A stretch of DNA of 64,000 nucleotides, taken from positions 6,532,501-6,596,500 of the forward strand of contig CM072342.1 in NCBI GenBank assembly GCA_036874045.1, given 5' to 3'. Made by a program: the position numbers and the translations under genes. A model generated the notes under the pieces. The model made no database searches, was not told the DNA's origin, and worked only from the letters and a program-made list of their open reading frames with translations. This stretch comes from Cymodocea nodosa (Eukaryota; Streptophyta; Magnoliopsida; Alismatales; Cymodoceaceae). Shown in pieces: positions 55,676 through 64,000 of the stretch. Positions within the stretch are counted from its first letter, which is position 1; each line of letters begins with the position of its first letter.

Positions 55676-57215
55676 AAAATCTACATTGTAATCAAAGTTC
55701 ACAATAAATATGAAATCTATAAAGGTTAACACTATAGTAGTAGAGAAAGTGTATTATAATATTTGTAACGTAGACTTCACTTATGGTGGTACAAATCATT
55801 TAAGTAGATATTTAGTTAATTATAAATTTAAAAATCTTAAAAAAATTAAAATGATTCAAACTTAGTTTAGTTTTTATTTTGAATGTAATATTTTACAATG
55901 ACATGATGCTAGAAATGCCAAAAAATTATATGTTAAGTCTGTTGTTGTTCAAAATTTATCTCTTAGTTTTGATAATAGTTAACATTTTTAAGACTATATT
56001 TCTTAAGTATATTATTCACAATTTAAAACTACTTTTAGGAATACCATTAGACAATGCATTATTGAAGTTTATAATAAGTTTAAAATGAAATTAATTAATG
56101 TAGTGGGTTCTATAAATACTTTAATAGCATGTATATTTGATATTAAGGAAGGAAAAAACTAAAATAGGATATACTACTATTACTACATATTTTATTAATC
56201 ATAATTGAATTTTACAAAAGTAATTAATATAATTTAGAATAATAAATCATTTCTATAATGCTCAAAATATTTGTTCTATTATTATGAAAATTTTTGAGTT
56301 TTTTAGAGTTAAACAAAAAAAAAAAAGGATAGTAGTATTACTTTTGATAACACTTCTAATAACCGTGTAACTATTCGTACGTTCAAAAGTAGATTAAGCC
56401 CACCACATAGTTTTACTTTATTTCATTAAAAATGTATATATCATATAATTAATATTATAGTTCAATTTAGCATTGAAAAAATAAAGTCTTTCGTTGAAAA
56501 TATTAAAACTATATTATCTTATATTATATGTAGTATTAGACATCAACACTAATTTAATCATCTTTGTGATTTATTTAATTTACCACATAAGATATTTAAT
56601 ATAGATGCTCTTTGTATTTAATGTTACAAAATTATTTGCTTTATAAAGAACATATAAAAACTTATTATAATGGTACTGTTATGTTAATACATCTTTAGAT
56701 GAGAATGATTTTGCCATTGTTAATTATTTTGTTATTATTCTATTTCTATTTATATAATATTATAATTTTTTTTAATAATTATGGTAATTATCCATTTTTT
56801 ACACTAATAATTCTAAAAATGGAAGAAATTTTTTTAAAGTATTGGAATAATGTACCTTCATATATATATTAATTACTTATTTAGATCTTAGAACTAAAAT
56901 AAAAATTATTGAAAAAGTATTAAATGTAATAAAAAATATTTAAATATAAAACTTAATGTAACTAATAAAAATGTTGAAAAAAAATTAAATAACATATTTA
57001 ATTTATATACTACAAAGTATAGCATAATAAACATGATATTTATCTCATTTAACCGAACTACCGTAATCATTATCATTATATGATTTAAGTTTATTTGTTG
57101 ATGATTATAATGATACTTCCATCTTAACGATCAGGTAATAATGCTAATAATACCTATTTAGTGAAAAAAAATTCAAATTTCATTAATGAATTTCTACGAC
57201 CATATGAAATTGAGC
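55676..57215 (+). mobile_element. hAT superfamily transposase relic
   Basis: A decayed BED zinc finger lies at about 55755-55815 (YYNICNVDFTYGGTNHLSRY; the first zinc cysteine is lost). Further downstream are VQFSIEKIKSFVENIKTI near 56460 and HLCDLFNLPHKIFNIDALC near 56560, which parallel the hAT block of 'I.KI..SVKYV...' followed by the pre-catalytic region. A later segment (56845-56950) resembles the '..LDPRYK...' block with its core altered. Stops and frameshifts are everywhere. No terminal inverted repeats or 8-bp target duplication were found, so the borders are only those of the coding remnant. Confidence 0.65.
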
Positions 57216-60200
57216 GCTATTGATGTAACAGGTAGAGTGGGGAAGAAACATCGGAATCAAACCCCCTAGACTGATGCCACCTTTTTTATTGACACATCTT
57301 TCCACGCTAAAGTCGTACCAGTTCATGAAAAGACATGTGACTTATATTTAAGTGATTACAACACATACATATATCTTTTATAAAGTTAATTTTTAATATG
57401 ATTTTTCTATAATGGTTATCCTTTATATTTGATTCATAAAAAATGTTGTCGTGAACAAAAGAGACTTAGAAAAGGTCCTATGCTTGTGAAAGGGAGGTGG
57501 GTGAAGAAACCAATCACCACCTAAAAATGAGAGACACATGTATGGGTGATTCTCGACTTATAGAGAGGAGAAGATGGTGGAAAAACTCATGTCATGGTAA
57601 TGCATAGAGACTAGACAAATGTATTGGCCAAATCAGTATAAATTCTCTAGACTTGTTGTGGTTTACATATGATCAATAGATTTGTTTGTTCTTTTTATTC
57701 AATTAACATGTGTGCATGCAATCCTATGCTCACTCTCTTTCCCCCTCTTATCTCTTTCAAGGCTTTCTATAAGATTGCTTGTCAAAACACATGACACAAT
57801 GGTGTGAATGCATGATATGTTAGTCTCTTATCAAGCACTGGGAAAGTGGTATTTGACAAGTAGGACAACAAAAATGAAGTTCAAGGAGAAATAATAATGT
57901 TAGGTGCAAATTTATGACCCTCAATTTTAGAACTTCAAAATCCATGTGTTATGTATGAGCCCTTCCATATACATTTTTGATCGTGTGATGTTTATCTAAT
58001 TCAAACAAGAAAATGAACTTCGCTAAAGTCAAGGAAAAAGAAGCTTTGAGGTGAACTGGAGGATCCTTTAGTGTTGAGTTCTGTGTAAGCCAACTCATGC
58101 CCATCAGCTTGGGACCATAGCTCCTTTTCATATTTTTGTGTTTATGCTTGAATGTTCCTTGTTTATGGTCCACTAGTCTTGAAAGGACGACTAATTAATT
58201 TGCTAATGCCTTCCATGTGTATACCTAAGAAGTACTTAGCTTTAGTTCGTGGAAACTCTCTCTCCTCTTCCTCCTTTGGATCATGTGGTTATAATTATAC
58301 TAAGTATTTGATAGCATCCCATGATTTGAAGATTCAAAATCACTCTCACTTTCATTAAAATACATTTACAACTGAGGAAAAGATGAGCCTTAATCAACCA
58401 TCTTCTCTTTGCTTGGTGGAAACCCTAATGCCTCACTAGTTACTCAGCAATAGAAAACACCAATATCATTGACTCTATTGTTTCCCTACAATCCTCCAAT
58501 TCAAGTCCTCTTATTGCCATCAATAGAATAAAGGAAGCCAGGAGATGTAGAAGGAACTTGCTCTACTGCTCAAATGAACTTGTTGTCTTGGTTCTCCATG
58601 GATGGTTCTTGATTGAGTGTTTTTGATATTCTCAGGTTATCATATAGTCATTCACTTAAGTGTTTAAGTTCTAAGTACTTTAATTGAGCAGATGTAATTT
58701 ATACAATCAATTGTTACTTTAGTCGATTATAGTATAGTTTAAATGATTAAAATGTTGTTTCCTCAAATAATTAAGGATATTTTAATTTTATAGCATTTAA
58801 ATAATTTTTACACCACTTAATTAACCTTATAATGGTAGTAGTTACATAAAATTCTTAAGTTCTATGATTCTGTAATTCTTTGATTTTAATAATTTTACTA
58901 AAATTCAAGGGTTCAATAAATTATATAAGATGTGTTTCAAAATCCTTGATTAGTGATTAATCAAAGAAATTTATCATCTTTAATTAATGTTTTATATTAA
59001 AAGTATAACTTTAGTTAATAATTGATATTTGGCTAGAGGATCATTTATTAACTTTAGTGAATTAATTATTTAAGCACAATCCATTAAATTTTATAAAATT
59101 GGTGACAATTAAAAACTCTAGAAGTAAATTATCTTTAGATAATTAATTTGCAAATTTTAAGGTGAGATATTTGTATATATATATATAGATTTCTTTTAGA
59201 CAACTGCCTAAAATACAAATATTGACTTAATATATATAACTCACGATACTTAAATAACTATTGCAAACACATAAAACACACTTAACACTTGGTTGAATAT
59301 AGAAAGTATTTTTAGAATTTCTACAAGTTCCATGCTACTAAAGAAGTCTTGTAGAAAATTCCTTAAATACATTAAGCATTCAAGTCACTTAACATACAAC
59401 AAATAACTAAGATAAATTTTTGTTAAAGCAATTTGGATAAATTTAGAAAATTTACAAATTGCTAGATGTTGAAGTGCAAGTTTGCTACTAAGTTTATTGC
59501 TCCTTCAGAAGTTAAAATCAGATTGTTGTTCATGTAGGAATCCTTTAAGTCGAAAAGAGGTACCCGCTACTAAGTATGTCACTTTCGTAGAAATCTCTAA
59601 CTCTTCTCTTCACAATTTGGTTTTTAAAATTTCTCAAGGATTTCCCCTAGTCTTCGAGTTTGATGTCCTTTCTATAACTCTTCTCCATGATCTCACATTC
59701 TTCGATCATAAAATAGAAATGTTATTTCTTGTCTTTTAATGTAATTGAGTGATTATGCACTATATTTCAAAATAAAACAATAATAAATAAGAAAGCAAAT
59801 GAAAAACTTAAGTTTCACTTGACTTTCAATAATTCTATGAATTTTTAAGTATAACTTTATGAGTTTTCAAGTATAACCCTACGACCTTTTAAGTATTCTT
59901 TTATAACTCAATAAGATTTATAAGCTTTTTAAGGATATATGTGAGCTTTTAAGTCATGCATATGCTTCTCCTTCAGTCTACAAATTTTCAACATAACTCA
60001 ACAAGTTTTTAAAGCTTCTTTTCCCTAAGTCTACGAGTTCTTTAAGGATTTAGCCATTTTTCTTTAGAATTTCTTAGAAACCTAAACTTTCTCTTAAACT
60101 TAATAACTTATCTTTTCTTCTTAATTTACGTAAATAATCTTTATTTAGTATTTAATTAGTTTATTTCCTTAAAAACATAATTCTTTTCATAATATTGTAG

Positions 60201-60840
60201 AATTAATCTTAATAAATTATCTTTTACTGCAATTATAATCTTTAAAATATATACTTTTAAGTCCTAAACAATTCTCCATTCTCCAACAAGGAAAAGTCGC
60301 AAACGTGCGATTATTTCATTTATAATCATCTAATATTAAAATCTGCATAGTCACTTCTATTTAATTATCAAGAGAAAAGAATATGGAGAGTTTATGGCAC
60401 TCTTAAGGGTAGATACCAAATTTCTAAATCATTACCATTAATTCAAGTATATGGATAATCGAATTTACGTCTAAAGATAAATATTTTTAACTAAAAAGTT
60501 AGTTAATTATTTCTTTGTGAATGGAAATATAGGTACCATAAAAATAATATTAAAAATAATTTTTACTTACATGTCATGGAAAATTATAAAATTATTATAT
60601 ATTACTGAACGTTACTTCTGTACTATTATTATTTTTTTAATGGCATATAATTAATGTTAATAACATGTAAGTAAAATAATTTATTTTAAAATGGAAAAAT
60701 GAAATTATCAGAATTAATTGTTAAAAATATTGTAAATGTTTAAATTATACGTTAATTTAAAATTTATTAAAGATAAAAACTATATTTGTTTCGTATATAA
60801 AATAAATTTTAAGTTGAGGTACTTAAATTAAAAAATAAAT
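57216..60840. other. AT-rich noncoding region, no gene recognised
   Basis: 57.2-58.6 kb is less AT-rich and has short open frames on both strands without known domains. 58.7-60.8 kb is strongly AT-rich. Near 59815-60035 loosely repeated phrases such as AGTATAACTTTATGAGTTTT, AGTATAACCCTACGACCTTT and AACTCAACAAGTTTTT recall the GTTGAGTTA palindrome family but are too diverged to assign. Confidence 0.5.
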
Positions 60841-60849
60841 ATCTATAAA

Positions 60850-60915
60850 AATTACCCTAAACCCTATATACCAAGCTGAACCAGAAACCCTCGTACTCCG
60901 GCACATCCCATCGCC
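60850..60915 (+). promoter_or_regulatory. promoter/leader of the uL23 gene with telo-box-like motif
   Basis: TTACCCTAAACCCTATATA (60853-60871) combines a telo-box-like AAACCCTA, common upstream of plant translation genes, with a TATATA. The ATG is 45 bases further. Base composition switches abruptly from AT-rich to GC-rich at about 60880. Confidence 0.6.
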
Positions 60916-61539
60916 ATGGGAACGCGATTGGGGCGGAGGGTCGTTCACTTGGCCAATCTCCCGATCAAGCTGCTTCTCCCCACTCTTCCCCCAACCGCCG
61001 CCAACTCCACCGCCCGCATCCGAGAGTTCGCCCTGAAGACCATCCCCTCCGCCACGAAGTTCGAGATCAAGAGCGTGCTAGAGTCCCTCTACGGCTTCGA
61101 CGTGGACGAGGTCCGAACGTTGAACATGGAGGGAAAAAAGAAGAAGCTCGGGGGAATCCTTCTCGCCAAGCCCGACTACAAGAAGGCGTATGTCACGCTG
61201 AAGGCGCCGCTGGCGCTTCCTACGAGTCTATTCCCGATCCCGCAGATAAGGGAGGAGATGGAGAGGATTAAGCAGCAGCAGAGGAAGGCGGAGAGGAAGA
61301 GCGTGGTGGAGGAAGTGGAGGGCAGGGGCAGGAGGCATTGGTTAGAGAAGGAGGAGGGTGAGGAGGAGGGGTTTGTGGAGGTCGGAAGGGATCGGTGGGA
61401 TCGGGAGAGGCGTGGGAGGGTTGTCCAGGCTGTGCCTGCGTCTATCCATGCGCACGATAGGAGGCGGGAGAAGGGTGGAGGTGGTGGTGGTGGAAGGAAG
61501 TTCCCTTGGAGCAGCATGCGTGGAGCTAATTTGCGGTAG
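60916..61539 (+). CDS. uL23 family ribosomal protein, probably organellar (207 aa)
   Basis: A single intact ORF. Residues 1-25 (MGTRLGRRVVHLANLPIKLL) hold the N-terminal L23 segment, which in nuclear homologues is conserved rather than a typical cleavable presequence. Residues 30-95 contain REFALKTIPSATKFEIKSVL, ESLYGFDVDEVRTLNMEGKK and DYKKAYVTLKAP, the uL23 RNA-binding fold with its basic loop. The tail (about 115-207) is plant-specific, rich in E, R and G, and ends FPWSSMRGANLR. Bacterial uL23 is about 100 residues, so half the protein is an extension. uL23 lies at the large-subunit exit tunnel. GCCATGGG gives a good start context. Mitochondrial location is inferred from similarity to plant 'L23/L15e family' proteins. 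Confidence 0.88.
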   Translation: MGTRLGRRVVHLANLPIKLLLPTLPPTAANSTARIREFALKTIPSATKFEIKSVLESLYGFDVDEVRTLNMEGKKKKLGGILLAKPDYKKAYVTLKAPLALPTSLFPIPQIREEMERIKQQQRKAERKSVVEEVEGRGRRHWLEKEEGEEEGFVEVGRDRWDRERRGRVVQAVPASIHAHDRRREKGGGGGGGRKFPWSSMRGANLR

Positions 61540-62480
61540 ACTGCGAAAAATTGTGAGCTCTCTTTTCATCTCTTTTTTCTTTTTGCTATGGAATCACTTG
61601 GAACTTTTTCCATTTCTGTCTGCCACCCGTTTGATTAAATGATTCTGAATTGTGTGGGTTTTAGAAGTCGATAGCCTGCTCCTGTTTCCCTAAGATTTTA
61701 TCCAATTTTACGGGGCTGGGAGTGATCCTTTTTCGGCATATGTGGGATATGTTTTTTAACGTTTTCGAATGAGCTGTTTGCGTTTTGATTCTCTTTAGGG
61801 AGATTGTGCAATATGGTTGTAAATTTCATGCAGTCTACCTACGTATTAACGTATCAAGACAAAATGTAACACAAATGTAAGATTTCGAAGACGCGTAGCT
61901 TTTCTTTAATTATGTTGACAAAATCAAATTCTTCTACCTCTAGTTGTCTGTTTCTATGCCAAACATGCTACTTGAGACTTCGGGTTTTTTTAAAAATAAT
62001 ACCTAGTTCCACCAATTACAGCTATAGATTACTCTATTTTTCCTCAAGTGTCTTTGTTGTCATCCACATTAAATTTTGTTCAGATTGCACCACTTTTGGG
62101 GTGGCACTTGCCTTTAAAGAGGTTTTGTAAAAATTATATAAATAAACTTAGTAAAATAATCATATGCATTCAGAAAACTACTATTTACACCCTGTTCTGA
62201 CAGGTTTTATTGCATAAAAGATAAGCTGATATATTGAAATAAACTAGCATAAGATTTTGGGTCTCTTCGGTAATTAATTCAACGTATGAAAGTAAGCCAA
62301 TGTTTTCAGAAAAACTGCAAAACTAAGTTTTTTCTTTATTTGGCAGTTTAAGTTCAAATTATAGTGTTTTAAGTCAGCATATAGAAATAAGTTGGTGTAT
62401 AAATAATATGCCTGGTAACAATTATTGAAAAATAATTGTTATCAAATGCCACCTTTGTTTACCATTTGGGAATAAACAAT
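61540..62480 (+). other. 3' UTR and flank of the uL23 gene
   Basis: T-rich sequence follows the stop (CTCTTTTCATCTCTTTTTTC, 61559-61578). No second exon is evident and none is needed. AT content rises steadily. No other feature is seen. Confidence 0.5.
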
Positions 62481-64000
62481 ATTCATGAATAAAATGGCCT
62501 CAATAATCAATACCAAACTCACCCTCTCTTTTTTAATTGACAGGAAATCCTTCACCCCTACAGATAGAGGTGTCCGGAAACCATGTACATTACCTCAAAC
62601 TATTGAGTTTTGTTCTTCTGTTTTGGTTGGTTTAGTATGGAGTCCCATGATGCAAATGATTCTGAGATTGATGACCACATTGTTGATGCCTACAAATAAT
62701 TGAAAGGAATGCTAGGATTAGAAACCTAGATGGCACTTTATGATGTCCATTTGGTGTTGGGAAGAAAATTAGGGATGTCATTGCAAGGACGTTGTTCAAC
62801 ATGCTATCAGAATAGGAGGCTTGATTGCTCCAAATGTAAAAAAAATGGGTGAATCATTTTGGCTTGACTAGATTTCTTATAATAAATTTACTTGATGAGG
62901 CATGCCTCTCAAATTTATTTCCACCATTCACATGTCAAGAAATAGGGCAAGGGAAAAGTATGCTTTGCCTTGGATGGGCATCCTTGCGAACATCCCAATT
63001 GTGTTGATCAATGAAAGTGAACAAAAATAAATGTATCAATACAATTGTTGCAATAGTCAATTTTTGTGGGACATTAATCCATACATTTTAAGGTGCCTAG
63101 GTGATGCCCAGGTGCCCATAAAAATATTAAATTTTTTATGTTTTTAAGTATATATTATATATTTATACTTATTTAATAATAATTATATATATTTTTGGCT
63201 CTATTATTTCCTAAATAACATTCAATTACATTAATATTCCTAAGATAACATCATAATACGAGGTTTAATAATACTAACATTCATATTTCATTAATATGTA
63301 TAGTTATATATTTTAATAATTATGTATATTTTAGTCGTACTTTATCAAAACATTTATTTTTAATATTTTTGCAAGAACATTTAAAATCTTAAAAACGTAT
63401 ATTTAATTAAATGGATATGATAAAAGATTTGCTCAATCAAAGACAACGTAAGGTGAGTTGCCAAGATGGGACCAATTCACATCTTGTTGCATAGGAAGTG
63501 CCTAGGCACATGTCTTAAAAAATATGCATTACTCAATCTATTGAGAAATGCTTTGGCGTAGTGCAATTAGATAAGTGTGGATTGACTCTAAGGATGCTAT
63601 GACATTTCAAAATCAGTATGAAGCCAAATAATTGGTAGAAGAGATTAAGTTGATTAAGAATGGGGTGGGTCAAAGGTGTATGAATGGAATTGTTCATGTT
63701 GTTGACTATTTTGCTGCTGGTTTTGAAGAACATCTATGACAAAATGGATGTTTAAAAATCATTCATGAAGTTGAAAATGAATTAGAAAAAGGCACAAATG
63801 ATTTTGAAGTCTATTGACAAATTGATGCTAAGAATGAAGCTTTGAGAGTGAAAAAAAAATGCAATGTAGGATCTATGACATCTTTCCTTGTGGCAACCAC
63901 TGGAATATTACAAAATGATCTAAAGGGGTTATAGCTTATTTAATTTGTGGTCAATTTCGTATTAATAAATTGATAAAAGAGCAAGATAAGTTGCATCCTA
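62481..64000. other. unrecognised AT-rich DNA
   Basis: Short open stretches interrupted by stops (for example MESHDANDSEIDDHIVDAYK near 62638, and IVHVVDYFAAGFEEHL near 63690) hint at a decayed coding element, but no domain could be assigned on either strand. Confidence 0.4.

Noticed and set aside
55879..56088. 69-codon ORF in the hAT relic as a separate small gene
   Set aside because: It is a chance open stretch within the degraded transposase, AT-rich and bounded by frame breaks.
61176..61569. Minus-strand ORFs over the uL23 gene
   Set aside because: GC-rich antisense shadows; the plus-strand protein has clear family motifs.

Overview
The window is nuclear DNA of a flowering plant. It is AT-rich, intron-bearing and dominated by decayed transposable elements, with only two recognisable host genes at its edges: the last two exons of a chloroplast-envelope copper ATPase of the PAA1/HMA6 type (6.09-6.79 kb, +) and an intact, GC-rich uL23-type organellar ribosomal protein gene (60.9-61.5 kb, +). 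No species can be named from this; the GC-rich intronless exon leans slightly towards a monocot.

Layout. 1-2.24 kb: 3' part of a dead Ty1/copia element with RT, RNase H, polypurine tract and 3' LTR. 2.7-4.3 kb: LTR-like relic with an array of GTTGAGTTA/TAACTCAAC palindromes and a primer-binding-like site. 4.3-7.3 kb: PAA1-like intron, exons and 3' flank. 7.3-9.2 kb: very AT-rich DNA with microsatellites and diverged repeats. 9.2-11.8 kb: relic of a PIF/Harbinger DNA transposon on the minus strand. 11.8-13.45 kb: nothing clear.

13.45-55.24 kb is one nested retrotransposon complex, each level closed by target-site duplications (TSDs). D is a Ty3/gypsy chromovirus-like element (13452-55235, TSD GTAGT). 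Within it sit a probable solo LTR E (14572-15305) and element A, an Athila-like Ty3/gypsy element (18583-54127, TSD GAGAC). Within A's env-like ORF sits element B, of the same family (26539-45038, TSD GTAGC). Within B's 3' LTR sits C, an inverted solo LTR of the family (41884-44246, TSD AGTAT).

The A/B family has an unusual gene order: LTR, tRNA-Asp-type PBS, a zinc-knuckle/linker/protease/RT/RNase H/integrase ORF, an env-like ORF with a plant-transposon-protein-like domain, then a separate capsid-type gag ORF, then a 378-codon F-box protein ORF, a long conserved noncoding tail, PPT and LTR. The capsid domain has therefore moved behind pol and env, and a host-like F-box gene has been captured. 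Both copies share this order, and the F-box ORF has the same length in both. Every coding region is broken, mostly by stops explained by C-to-T or G-to-A changes, several at the same codon in both copies.

55.26-55.37 kb: start of another Athila-family LTR. 55.7-57.2 kb: hAT transposase relic. 57.2-60.85 kb: AT-rich, nothing recognised. 60.85-61.54 kb: uL23 gene with telo-box-like promoter. 61.54-64 kb: 3' flank and unrecognised AT-rich DNA.
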